Positions 17,899 through 26,234 of a DNA stretch of 64,000 nt are shown here, one piece after another. Both the position numbers and the translations under genes were made by a program. The DNA is from Buttiauxella ferragutiae (lineage in GTDB: Bacteria > Pseudomonadota > Gammaproteobacteria > Enterobacterales > Enterobacteriaceae). The stretch lies in NCBI RefSeq assembly GCF_001654915.1, contig NZ_LXEQ01000044.1; one strand, written 5' to 3'. Position 1 is the first letter of the stretch. Every line of letters begins with the position of its first letter. The notes under the pieces were generated by a model, which saw nothing but the letters and a program-made list of their open reading frames with translations, was not told the origin of the DNA and did not search any database.

Positions 17899-19149
17899 TT
17901 ACTTTTCTGGATGCGCGTTGGCGGAAGCATTGCTCTGACGCATACGATCCAGCGCTCCGCTAATATTGGCTTCCGAGTCAATCAGGAACAGACCACCGAC
18001 AACAACGGATTCACCTTCACTCAGGCCCGATTCAATCCCCGTCTGGTTTTGGGATTCATGCAGTACTTTGATTTGCTTCGGCACAAACTGGCCTGCATGA
18101 TCAACGGTAATCACCCGTTGTTCACGGCCATTGTCGATCACCGCCTGAGAAGGGATCAGCAACATTTCCGGGCTTTGGGTATTGAGCTTCAGGTAGGCGT
18201 TCATACCGGGTTTCAGTTGTTCATCTTTATTATCGACTTGCAGGCGCACTTGAAGGGTTCGCGTAGCTGGGTCGAGGCTCGGCAGGATTAACCATTTTTC
18301 GATGGTGAAAGTTTTGCCAGGGTAAGCCGGGACAGAAATCTCAAACTGAGAGGACTCTTTGAGCAGATACACGATAGATTCGGGGACGGCGGCGCTAATC
18401 CACACCGGGTCCATGCCCTGAATCTGGGCCACCACTTTATCTTTTGAAATGTTCATCCCGGTTCTCAGATCAAACGCGGTGATCACGCCATCAATCGGCG
18501 CTTTAATCGTGAAGCGGGTCTGAATAGAACGCGTGCTGCGTAAGCGCTGAATATCTTCTTCAGACATCCCCGCCAGACGAAGACGTTCGAGCACACCTTT
18601 GAGTTGTGTCGCGGAGCCACCGGTTTCAGACAGTAATAGATATTCGCTCTGCGCCTCGACCCATTCAGGGATCGTAATATCCACCAGCGGGGTGCCTTTT
18701 TTCACTTTATCGCCAATCGTCAGCGGATAAACTTTTTCAATAAACCCCTCTGAACGCGCTTGTACAATAACAAACTGGTATTCGTTAAAACTGACATTGG
18801 CGGGAATCGTCTGGGAATAGGTCAAGCGCCCCATTTGGACTTTTTCAGTTTTCAGCCCCAGATTTTGCACTTGTGCCGGATCGATACGAATGCCCTGATT
18901 ATTTTCGCTGCTACCTTCATCGGCATATTTCGGCACCAGATCCATATCCATAAAGGGTGACTTCCCGGGCTTATCAAACCTGGTATCGGGTTTCATTGGG
19001 TCATACCAAAAAAGCACCTTACGCTCGGTCGATTGCGCGGCCATTTTAGGGACAGAAGCAAAATAGCGGTAAGCAGCAACGGATATTATCCCTCCGACGA
19101 TCAGACTGCTGATAATAAGCGCAGTATTTTTTATTTTTAAAGAAGCCAT
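17899..19149 (-). CDS. cusB: CusB-type periplasmic adaptor of the copper/silver exporter
   Basis: 416-residue membrane-fusion protein that links CusA to CusC and receives metal from CusF. An N-terminal anchor (IKNTALIISSLIVGGIISVAAYR) is followed by the heavy-metal-binding segment LFWYDPMKPDTRFDKPGKSP and FMDMDLVPKY, in which the three methionines that bind Cu(I) in E. coli CusB are kept. Next come the lipoyl half-motifs, a short helical hairpin (about residues 150-190) and the beta-barrel with MNISKDKVVAQIQGMDPVWI. Start at 19149 after CAGGAAG; an in-frame extension to 19218 has no ribosome site and runs through a REP element. It is followed by cusA after 10 bases. Confidence 0.93.
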   Translation of the reverse strand: MASLKIKNTALIISSLIVGGIISVAAYRYFASVPKMAAQSTERKVLFWYDPMKPDTRFDKPGKSPFMDMDLVPKYADEGSSENNQGIRIDPAQVQNLGLKTEKVQMGRLTYSQTIPANVSFNEYQFVIVQARSEGFIEKVYPLTIGDKVKKGTPLVDITIPEWVEAQSEYLLLSETGGSATQLKGVLERLRLAGMSEEDIQRLRSTRSIQTRFTIKAPIDGVITAFDLRTGMNISKDKVVAQIQGMDPVWISAAVPESIVYLLKESSQFEISVPAYPGKTFTIEKWLILPSLDPATRTLQVRLQVDNKDEQLKPGMNAYLKLNTQSPEMLLIPSQAVIDNGREQRVITVDHAGQFVPKQIKVLHESQNQTGIESGLSEGESVVVGGLFLIDSEANISGALDRMRQSNASANAHPEK

Positions 19150-19189
19150 ATTTCTTCCTGATAAATAAAATGGCAAGCGGGATTTGTAG

Positions 19190-19216
19190 GATGGATAAGC
19201 GATAGCGTCATCCACC
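19190..19216. repeat. REP-like palindrome inside the cus operon
   Basis: GATGGATAAGCG...GCGTCATCC, the GGTGGATGACGCT family seen elsewhere in this window, lying between cusF and cusB. Confidence 0.6.
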
Positions 19217-19234
19217 ATTTTGAAGTGAACCTCA

Positions 19235-19579
19235 CTAATTAGCCTTAATTTCCTGAAGCAGAGAAATATTACCTTGTTGAATAAAACTAAAATTCACATT
19301 ATCCCCAGCGTTCAGTGATTTAATATTGGCGTCTAATTCGCTGAAGGTAAATCGCATGGTCATTGCTGGCCAACTGACTGCCGGAATAGCCTCATGTGCA
19401 ATCGTAATTTTTTTATTTTCAACATCAATATCTTTAATTATGCCCTTGGCCGTAATCACTTGCTGTTGTGCGGCGGTAATGGTGGCAACCGCATCGCTTT
19501 TGGGCGATTCTGCTGCCTGAACTCCGGCAACCATAGCAACTGAGAAAATGCCAAATAAAGCAATTTTAATTGAACGCAT
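19235..19579 (-). CDS. cusF: CusF periplasmic Cu(I)/Ag(I) chaperone
   Basis: 114 residues. A signal peptide (MRSIKIALFGIFSVAMVAGV, cut after QAAE) precedes a small OB-fold domain. The metal site is complete: a histidine in ITIAHEAIP, then VSWPAMTMRFTF with the capping tryptophan and the two methionines that, with the histidine, bind Cu(I) in E. coli CusF. It carries metal in the periplasm to CusB. Start at the ATG at 19579; the longer frame to 19660 overlaps cusC and lacks a signal peptide. It lies 34 bases after cusC and 85 bases before cusB, with a REP element in the latter gap. Confidence 0.93.
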   Translation of the reverse strand: MRSIKIALFGIFSVAMVAGVQAAESPKSDAVATITAAQQQVITAKGIIKDIDVENKKITIAHEAIPAVSWPAMTMRFTFSELDANIKSLNAGDNVNFSFIQQGNISLLQEIKAN

Positions 19580-19613
19580 ATTAATGATTCCTCTGATATC
19601 AAAACGAAAATAA

Positions 19614-20999
19614 TTATTGAGTCCAGCCGCCACCCAGAGCCGTAAACAAGGTGATTTCATTAACTTGTTGAGAATATCTCAGGTCGAGTAATGATTGCTG
19701 AGTTGCAAATAATGAACGCTCTGCATCGAGCACCTCGATATAACTCACGGCACCGCTGGAATATAACCCTTTGGCACGTTGTAGCGTGATTTGCAGTGAG
19801 GCAAGATAACGTTGCTGTGCCGTAATTTGTTGGCTGATGGTTTCACGCAGCGCAAGAGCATCAGCAACTTCTTTAAAAGCGGTCTGAATTTTTTGCTCGT
19901 AATTGACAACAGACTGCTGCTGGCGAATTTTTGCCAGTTCAAGGTTGGCACTATTACGTCCGGCATTGAAAATAGGGATCTCAATTTTCGGGACGAAATT
20001 CCACATCCCACTGGCAGGATTATACAGGCTTGAAAGCTCGGTACTGCTGCCTGAAACCCCACCCGTCAATGAAATAGAAGGGAAGAATGCGGCCCTGGCG
20101 GCACCAATATCGGCATCGGAGGCTTTTAACAGATGTTCGGCTTCCAGAATATCGGGCCTTTGCAGCAAGATTTCAGAAGACAAATTCGGCGGAAGCTGTA
20201 CCGGATTAATATCTTTGTCGCTGTGGATTTGGTCATCAGGTTGAACGGTATAAATCCCCAGTACCAGTTGCAGTGCATTGTTCGCTTGTGCCAGTTCACC
20301 TTCTCTTTTGGCGATTTCTGCACGGGTACTTTCAATCAAGCCACGGGATTGTTCTAACGCCAGTACGTTAGTGCTGCCGGTGATCAGCTGTTTTTCCACA
20401 AAGGCATAAGATTGCTGGTAATTCTGGAGTGTTTCTCGGGCAATATTCAATTGCTCAGCCGCCAGTCGCTGGTTGAAATAGCTCTGCGAAACATTAGAAA
20501 TCAGCAGAATATGCACTGCCCGCTGTGCTTCCTCACTTGCAAAGAATTTTTGCCGGTCGGCATCACTCATGTTTTTCAGTTTGCCGAAGAAATCCAGTTC
20601 AAAGCTAAGGGCCATACCTGCTTCATATTTTTGGTCAGTGGAACTGTCACTTTTTAACCCGCCACTGTAGGTAGTTTCTGCCGAGGCGTTGAGCTGCGGG
20701 TATCTGTCGGCGTCCGTGACATTGTATTGCGCACGGGCTTCCTGAACTTTTAACGCCGCCATCCGCAGATCTCGGTTGTTTTGCAGTGCGGTATCGATAA
20801 GCCTGATGGCCTGCGGATCGGCAAAGAAGTTACGCCAGCCGGTGTCCTGATAACCGGCCGTTGCCGGAACCAGTGCATTTTTCGAGAGTGAGAAACGCTG
20901 CGGGACTGGCGTTTCAGGGCGCTGATAATCGGGTGCCAGCGAAATACACCCTGTCAGAATTAATAACGTACTCAGTGTTAAAAGCTTAAGTTTGAACAT
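19614..20999 (-). CDS. cusC: CusC outer-membrane lipoprotein channel
   Basis: 461 residues, like E. coli CusC. A lipoprotein signal with the lipobox LTGC (cysteine about residue 18) is followed by LAPDYQRPETPVPQRFS, the typical NodT-family start. Two OEP repeats follow (about 60-245 and 265-455): the first contains NNRDLRMAALKVQEARAQYN, the second QRPDILEAEHLLKASDADIG and RAAFFPSISLTGGV. As a trimer it forms the outer-membrane exit duct of the CusCBA system. First gene of the operon, with the CusR box about 90 bases upstream. Confidence 0.94.
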   Translation of the reverse strand: MFKLKLLTLSTLLILTGCISLAPDYQRPETPVPQRFSLSKNALVPATAGYQDTGWRNFFADPQAIRLIDTALQNNRDLRMAALKVQEARAQYNVTDADRYPQLNASAETTYSGGLKSDSSTDQKYEAGMALSFELDFFGKLKNMSDADRQKFFASEEAQRAVHILLISNVSQSYFNQRLAAEQLNIARETLQNYQQSYAFVEKQLITGSTNVLALEQSRGLIESTRAEIAKREGELAQANNALQLVLGIYTVQPDDQIHSDKDINPVQLPPNLSSEILLQRPDILEAEHLLKASDADIGAARAAFFPSISLTGGVSGSSTELSSLYNPASGMWNFVPKIEIPIFNAGRNSANLELAKIRQQQSVVNYEQKIQTAFKEVADALALRETISQQITAQQRYLASLQITLQRAKGLYSSGAVSYIEVLDAERSLFATQQSLLDLRYSQQVNEITLFTALGGGWTQ

Positions 21000-21090
21000 G
21001 TCACTTCTCGTCCCTGCAAGCCGGTTACATCAGGCTGATAAATTCTGCAGACACTTTACGGGAGCGACTCTGTTGGGTGAGTGACAGGAT

Positions 21091-21108
21091 AATGACAAAG
21101 CTGTCATT
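21091..21108. promoter_or_regulatory. CusR box between cusC and cusR
   Basis: Palindrome AATGACA-AAGC-TGTCATT in the 182-base divergent region. It matches the copper-box consensus AAAATGACAANNTTGTCATTTT known for E. coli CusR (and HprR). It should switch on both operons when periplasmic copper or silver is sensed. Confidence 0.85.
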
Positions 21109-21181
21109 TTGCGCTTATCTCATTGATCTCGCCCTGTTGCCCACTAGAATGGCACCACCACACTGAAAGGGAGGAGAGGTT

Positions 21182-21865
21182 GTGAAAATATTAGTCGTCG
21201 AAGATGAGGCCAAAACCGGTGAATATCTGTGCAAAGGTTTGAAAGAGGCCGGTTTCGTCGTTGATCTCGCAGACAATGGTTTGACGGGTTACCATCTGGC
21301 GATGACCGGTGATTACGACCTGGTGGTGCTGGATATCATGCTTCCTGACGTGAATGGCTGGGAAATCGTCCGCATGCTGCGGGCCGCGAAGAAAGGAATG
21401 CCGGTCCTGCTGCTTAGCGCCTTAGGCACCATTGAACATCGTGTGAAAGGCCTTGAGCTGGGCGCGGATGACTACCTGGTAAAACCTTTTGCTTTTGCAG
21501 AGCTGTTGGCTCGCGTCAGAACGCTGTTACGCCGTGGCTCGACAGTAATCGCCGAAAGCCAGTTTCAGGTGGCCGACCTGACACTTTTTTTGGTTTCCAG
21601 GAAAGTGACCCGTGGCGCAAGCCGTATCACGCTGACCAGCAAAGAATTCACACTACTGGAGTTCTTTCTGCGCCACCAGGGCGAAGTCCTGCCGCGCTCT
21701 CTTATCGCCTCCCAGGTTTGGGACATGAATTTTGACAGTGATACCAATGCAATTGATGTTGCGGTGAAGCGGTTACGCGCCAAAATTGATAACGATTTTG
21801 AACCTAAATTAATCCAGACCGTTCGCGGTGTCGGGTATGTTCTTGAGGTGCCTGATGAAGATTAG
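21182..21865 (+). CDS. cusR: CusR copper response regulator
   Basis: 227-residue OmpR-family regulator. It has the receiver domain with the phosphorylated aspartate D51 in VVLDIMLPDVNGW, the switch residues in LLSALG and the lysine in DYLVKPFAFAELL. The winged-helix DNA-binding domain follows (SRITLTSKEFTLLEFFLRH, then SDTNAIDVAVKRLRAKID). GTG start preceded by GGAGAGG. It is divergent from cusC across the CusR box and overlaps cusS by 11 bases. Phosphorylated by CusS, it activates cusCFBA and itself. Confidence 0.93.
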   Translation: MKILVVEDEAKTGEYLCKGLKEAGFVVDLADNGLTGYHLAMTGDYDLVVLDIMLPDVNGWEIVRMLRAAKKGMPVLLLSALGTIEHRVKGLELGADDYLVKPFAFAELLARVRTLLRRGSTVIAESQFQVADLTLFLVSRKVTRGASRITLTSKEFTLLEFFLRHQGEVLPRSLIASQVWDMNFDSDTNAIDVAVKRLRAKIDNDFEPKLIQTVRGVGYVLEVPDED

Positions 21866-23297
21866 CGCGAAACGTCGACCTTTATCTCTGGCAGTCAGGT
21901 TGACCTTATTTATTAGTCTTTCGACTATTCTCGCTTTTCTGATCTTTACCTGGGTGATGATAAATTCAGTAGAACAACATTTTTCTGAGCGGGATGTTTA
22001 TGATCTGAAACAAATCAGTTCAGTGCTGGAAAATATAATCAAAGAACCGAAAAAAAGTGAAGCGCAGAAAATAGAAAAGCTCAGTGACATCCTGACCAGT
22101 TACCAGAATATTACGGCTTTGCTTCGTGACGGGAATAATAATATTCTTTATCATTCGTCTAAAGGTGCCGACCTGAGTGCTATTCTTCCCTCACAATATC
22201 CGGGTGCAGGAAAGGTACTATTGTGGTCCGGGAAAATGAGTGAAAATGAAAAACACTCTACTATGGCGAATAAAAACACCATTTACCGAATTATAGAAAC
22301 ACCCATTAAAACATCTGAAAATACCCATGAGGCGCCTTATATTTTATTGACGGCAATGTCCTTTGACTACCACCAGCATTACATTGATACGCTAAAGGTG
22401 GACCTTATTTATATTGCCCTGGCAATCAGTGTTTTGATTGTTCTCATTGTTTTATTTGCAGTTTATAAAGGGCACCAGCCATTAAGAAATGTCAGCATGA
22501 AAATAAAAGACATTTCTTCTGAGAACTTAGATGTCAGACTGGAGCCAGACCGGGTGCCGATTGAGCTTGAACAACTGGTTATTTCTTTTAATCATATGCT
22601 TGAACGGATAGAAGATGTGTTTATCCGCCAGGCTAATTTTTCTGCGGACATCGCCCATGAAATACGCACGCCGATTACCAACCTGGTGACGCAGACGGAA
22701 ATTTTATTAAGTCAATCAAGAAGTAATGACGAGTTGAAAGAGGTTCTTTACTCTAACCTCGAAGAATATAATCGCATGGCGAAGATGACCAGCGACATGC
22801 TATTCCTGGCTCAGGCGGATAATAACCAACTCATTCCTGAACAAGTGACGCTCGACATCAGGGATGAAACCAGCAAAGTCTTCGAGTTTTTTGATGCCTG
22901 GGCTGAGGAGCGCGGTGTCCGCCTTGCCATTAACGGCGATGCTTCCAGAGTCAAAGGTGACCCACTGATGCTGCGCCGGGTGATTAATAATCTTGTCTCC
23001 AATGCGATTCGCTATACTCCCGGCAACATGACCGTCACCGCGCATATTAATGAACGCGAAAGATGGGTTGACCTGATTATTGAAAACCCTGGCACACCTA
23101 TACCTGAAGAGCATCTCAACCGATTGTTTGATCGTTTTTATCGCGTTGACCCGTCAAGGCAAAGAAAAAGTGAGGGCAGTGGGATTGGCCTGGCCATTGT
23201 AAAATCTATTATTACCGTCCACCAGGGTAAAATTAGCGTGGCTTCAGATGCGGTTTCAACTCGTTTTACCATCTCACTGCCCAAATTTTCCGACTGA
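21855..23297 (+). CDS. cusS: CusS copper/silver sensor histidine kinase
   Basis: 480-residue membrane kinase. A first helix (LAVRLTLFISLSTILAFLIF) and a second near residue 190 (IYIALAISVLIVLIVLFAVY) bracket a periplasmic sensor domain of about 150 residues. HAMP follows, then the H-box ADIAHEIRTPITNL with the phospho-accepting H268, then the N, G1 and G2 boxes (RRVINNLVSNAIRYTP, then SGIGLAIVKSI). The start ATG at 21855 overlaps the end of cusR, showing translational coupling. In E. coli it senses periplasmic Cu(I)/Ag(I) and phosphorylates CusR. Confidence 0.93.
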   Translation: MKISAKRRPLSLAVRLTLFISLSTILAFLIFTWVMINSVEQHFSERDVYDLKQISSVLENIIKEPKKSEAQKIEKLSDILTSYQNITALLRDGNNNILYHSSKGADLSAILPSQYPGAGKVLLWSGKMSENEKHSTMANKNTIYRIIETPIKTSENTHEAPYILLTAMSFDYHQHYIDTLKVDLIYIALAISVLIVLIVLFAVYKGHQPLRNVSMKIKDISSENLDVRLEPDRVPIELEQLVISFNHMLERIEDVFIRQANFSADIAHEIRTPITNLVTQTEILLSQSRSNDELKEVLYSNLEEYNRMAKMTSDMLFLAQADNNQLIPEQVTLDIRDETSKVFEFFDAWAEERGVRLAINGDASRVKGDPLMLRRVINNLVSNAIRYTPGNMTVTAHINERERWVDLIIENPGTPIPEEHLNRLFDRFYRVDPSRQRKSEGSGIGLAIVKSIITVHQGKISVASDAVSTRFTISLPKFSD

Positions 23298-23388
23298 CTC
23301 CCGCTTATCATTTTGTAAGACTTTCCTCACAAAAAACTCAACGGAGGGTTATATTTAGCTTATCTATATCATGTTTGAGAACAGGGAA

Positions 23389-24321
23389 ATGATGATTCGA
23401 TTATCCTGGCTGGCCCTGGTGCTTGCCTCCGTTAGCAGTAGCGCTCTGGCAGTCAGCTATCCGCTACCACCCGAGGGTAGCCGCCTGGTCGGTGCGCCGT
23501 TAACCATTAGCGTTCCGCAAGGGAATACCCAGCCGCTGGAGTATTATGCCGCGCAGTACGGGCAAGGTTTCAGCAATATGCTGGAAGCCAACCCAGGTGT
23601 CGATCCGTTCCTGCCAAAAGCGGGTATCCAGTTGATCATTCCACAGCAGGTGATTTTGCCGGACACCGTACGCCAGGGCATTGTGATTAACGTCGCCGAA
23701 ATGCGGCTTTACTACTACCCACCGGAGAGCAACACGGTAGAAATCCTACCTATTGGTATTGGCCAGGCTGGGCGCGAAACGCCGCGTAACTGGGTGACGA
23801 GGGTGGAGCGTAAGCAAGAAGCTCCGGGCTGGACACCAACGGCGAATACCCGGCGCGAGTACGCGAAAGAGGGTAAAACCTTGCCAGCCTACGTGCCACC
23901 AGGTGAGGAAAACCCGATGGGGCTTTACGCGATTTACATCGGCAAGCTGTACGCTATCCACGGCACTAACGCCAACTTTGGTATTGGCCTGCGCGTCAGC
24001 CAGGGGTGCATCCGTCTGCGTAAAGACGACATAAAATATTTGTTCGATAACGTGCCGGTGGGGACGCGCGTGCAGTTTATTGACCAGCCGGTGAAAGCAA
24101 CCGTCGAGCCAGACGGGCGGCGTTGGCTGGAAGTGCATGAGCCGTTGTCCCGCAACCGTGCGGAGTTTGAATCTGACAATAAAGTCCCACTGCCTATCAC
24201 CCCGGCACTGCGCAATATGACCGAAGGTTACGACGTGGATGCCGCCACAGTCAGTGCCGCGTTAACCCGCCGTTCCGGGATGCCGGTGCCGATTAGCATG
24301 GTATCCGGAAAAACCGGGTAG
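23389..24321 (+). CDS. ldtA: L,D-transpeptidase LdtA (ErfK)
   Basis: About 310 residues, very close to E. coli ErfK/LdtA through YPLPPEGSRLVG, GQAGRETPRNWVT and GLYAIYIGKLYAIHGTN. A signal peptide (about 20 residues ending SSALA) exports it. A short LysM-like region (TQPLEYYAAQYGQGFSNMLE) precedes the YkuD catalytic domain, where HGTNANFGIGLRVSQGCIRL holds the histidine and the nucleophile cysteine at about residue 207. LdtA-type enzymes attach Braun lipoprotein to peptidoglycan. The ATG at 23389 is the likely start, or 23392; an earlier one at 23371 would put extra charge before the signal. In E. coli the gene also lies beside a tRNA-Asn. It begins 91 bases after cusS. Confidence 0.94.
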   Translation: MMIRLSWLALVLASVSSSALAVSYPLPPEGSRLVGAPLTISVPQGNTQPLEYYAAQYGQGFSNMLEANPGVDPFLPKAGIQLIIPQQVILPDTVRQGIVINVAEMRLYYYPPESNTVEILPIGIGQAGRETPRNWVTRVERKQEAPGWTPTANTRREYAKEGKTLPAYVPPGEENPMGLYAIYIGKLYAIHGTNANFGIGLRVSQGCIRLRKDDIKYLFDNVPVGTRVQFIDQPVKATVEPDGRRWLEVHEPLSRNRAEFESDNKVPLPITPALRNMTEGYDVDAATVSAALTRRSGMPVPISMVSGKTG

Positions 24322-24380
24322 TTTTAAATACTGGGATAAGGGCAGGCGCGGGAATTCGAGACGCGAAAAGTAAAAACATA

Positions 24381-24412
24381 AAAGCCCGCTTAAGTTTCCT
24401 TAAGCGGGCTTT
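24381..24412. terminator. Bidirectional terminator between ldtA and tRNA-Asn
   Basis: AAAGCCCGCTTAA / TTAAGCGGGCTTT hairpin with a six-base loop, with A- and T-runs on the two sides, so it can serve ldtA from the left and the tRNA from the right. Confidence 0.85.
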
Positions 24413-24418
24413 CGAATT

Positions 24419-24494
24419 TGGCTCCTCTGACTGGACTCGAACCAGTGACATACGGATTAACAGTCCGCCGTTCTACCGACTGAACTACAGAGGA
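24419..24494 (-). tRNA. asn tRNA: tRNA-Asn (GTT)
   Basis: 76 bases, leftward, beginning TCCTCTG and ending CAGAGGAGCCA with the CCA encoded. The anticodon GTT corresponds to 24459-24461. The D arm (GTTCAGTCGGTAGAAC) and the T arm (GGTTCGAGTCC) are complete, and the sequence agrees with the E. coli asparagine tRNA as I recall it. It is identical to the copy at 40200-40275. Confidence 0.97.
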
Positions 24495-24806
24495 ATCGGT
24501 TAACGGGGCGCATATTAACGATTAGCTCGTGGCATGTCAAAGGGTTCGCGCAAAACTTTTTTGTTTGCTCTTTTTATAGTCAACTTGTTGAGTTTTAACA
24601 CGAATTGTCCTGGTCTGGGTTGAACTAACAGCATCCCTTCATTATGTAAGTTCTTTATTGGTGCAAAGCCGCTTCGTTCATCACTTATTTGCTTTATTGT
24701 TAAGCAGATGTGATCCCCGCTGTAATTTCATCGCGTTGTGCCGAGCGCATTACCAGCGCACTCTATACTGACATATGTCGAAACATTGACATTTGGTTAA
24801 CAATTC

Positions 24807-24822
24807 TGGCAACCATTTTGCT
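24807..24822 (+). promoter_or_regulatory. Sigma-54 promoter of the LivKHMGF-type operon
   Basis: TGGCAACCATTTTGCT fits the -24/-12 consensus TGGCACG-N4-TTGCW, with GG and GC exactly ten bases apart. It lies about 130 bases before the binding-protein start. A GGTGCA half-site that NtrC could use is near 24659. Nitrogen-limitation control is inferred. Confidence 0.65.
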
Positions 24823-24949
24823 TAATGTTCAAGGCCGTGATTAATCACAGGGAAAAGCAGTTTGTATTTTGTTCGCGTTTTTGCTTTTGAAAATGGCTCT
24901 TACACCGTTTTGCATAAACCTCTTTGCTGATTTGCTAAGGAACATACAA

Positions 24950-26071
24950 ATGTCGCTGAAATTTATCAGAAGTCCTCTTTCTCTTGTGTTGGCTGGTTGT
25001 CTGGTGACGGCGTTTTCCGCCCACGCCGATATTGTGATTGGTGTTGCTGGGCCATTTACCGGGCCGAACGCGACTTATGGTGATCAGTACTGGCATGGCG
25101 CGACGCAAGCCGCGGAAGATATTAACGCCGCCGGTGGCATCAACGGCGAAAAAATCAAGCTGGTGCAGGGTGATGATGCTTGTGAACCAAAACAGGCAGT
25201 GTCAGTTGCTAACCGTCTGGTGGATCAGGATAAAGTGAATGCTGTGGTCGGGCATTTTTGTTCTTCATCTACCGTACCGGCCTCCGAGGTGTATAACGAC
25301 GCCGGTATTCTGACTATCACCCCTGGGTCGACTAACCCAATTATCACTGAACGAAACATGAATGATCTGTTCCGCATGTGTGGGCGTGATGACCAGCAAG
25401 GGCAGGTCGCCAGCGATTTTATTATCGACAAGCTTAAAGCCAAGCGTGTGGTGATCATTCATGACAAAGATACCTACGGGCAGGGGCTGGCGGATGCCAC
25501 CAAAGCAGCGCTGGCGAAACGCGGCGTCAACGATGTGATGTACGAAGGGTTGTCGCGCGGCGAAAAAGACTTTAATGCGCTGGTGACCAAAATCAGTGCA
25601 CAAAAACCTGACGTGGTGTTCTTCGGCGGTTGCCATCCGGAAGCGGGTCCACTGGTACGCCAGATGCGTGAGCAGGGCGTGCAGGCCAAATTCTTCTCCG
25701 GCGACTGTATCGTCAACGAAGAGATGGTTACCGCGGCAGGCGGACCGCAATACACCAACGGCATCTATATGACCTTCGGCAAAGATCCGCGTTTAATTGC
25801 TGACGGTAAAGCGGTTATCGATAAATTCCGCGCTAACAAATTTGAGCCAGAAGGCTACACCCTCTATTCCTACGCCTCTGTGCAGGCTATCGCTGCGGCA
25901 TTTAAAGCCACTGGTGGCACCGATTCGGCTAAAGCCAGCGCCTGGCTGAAAGCTAATCCGGTGGATACTGTGATGGGCAAAAAAGCCTGGGATAGCAAAG
26001 GCGACCTGAAGGTGTCGGACTATGTCGTTTATGAATGGGACGACAAAGGCAAATACAAAGAAGTCCAATAA
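24950..26071 (+). CDS. Branched-chain-amino-acid-type ABC binding protein
   Basis: 373 residues. The signal peptide (SLVLAGCLVTAFSAHA) precedes a two-lobed Periplasmic_Binding-6 domain like LivJ, LivK and BraC: DIVIGVAGPFTGPNATYGDQ, NAAGGINGEKIKLVQGDDAC and VVGHFCSSSTVPASEVYNDAG. The cysteines in GDDAC and HFCSSS match the disulfide of LivJ. The ligand could be an amino acid, amide or urea-like compound, since this family is broad. The ATG at 24950 follows AAGGA; the longer frame to 24869 has no ribosome site. First gene of a five-gene operon behind a sigma-54 promoter. Confidence 0.9.
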   Translation: MSLKFIRSPLSLVLAGCLVTAFSAHADIVIGVAGPFTGPNATYGDQYWHGATQAAEDINAAGGINGEKIKLVQGDDACEPKQAVSVANRLVDQDKVNAVVGHFCSSSTVPASEVYNDAGILTITPGSTNPIITERNMNDLFRMCGRDDQQGQVASDFIIDKLKAKRVVIIHDKDTYGQGLADATKAALAKRGVNDVMYEGLSRGEKDFNALVTKISAQKPDVVFFGGCHPEAGPLVRQMREQGVQAKFFSGDCIVNEEMVTAAGGPQYTNGIYMTFGKDPRLIADGKAVIDKFRANKFEPEGYTLYSYASVQAIAAAFKATGGTDSAKASAWLKANPVDTVMGKKAWDSKGDLKVSDYVVYEWDDKGKYKEVQ

Positions 26072-26106
26072 GGTTCGCTGGACAACAATACGCTATTGGG
26101 GTTTGT

Positions 26107-26193
26107 CGGGGGGATAAGCGGTAGCGTCATCCACCATTTACGCCTGTGATTGCAGGTGAAAGTGTCGGGTGACGCTCCGCTTACCCGACCTAC
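26107..26193. repeat. BIME-like pair of REP palindromes
   Basis: Two palindromic units: GATAAGCGGTAGCGTCATCC near 26112-26131 and GTCGGGTGACGCTCC...GGAGCG-like arms ending TTACCCGAC at 26164-26189. It separates the binding-protein gene from the permease genes; such hairpins often protect the upstream mRNA, which would raise binding-protein levels. Confidence 0.7.
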
Positions 26194-26234
26194 AAAAGAA
26201 GTTTGTCCGCCGCCCTAAAAGAGATTGCCTATCT

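Noticed and set aside
24381..24412. Possible att site or integration scar beside tRNA-Asn
   Set aside because: The sequence is a normal terminator, and no integrase or repeat of only the tRNA 3' end was found.
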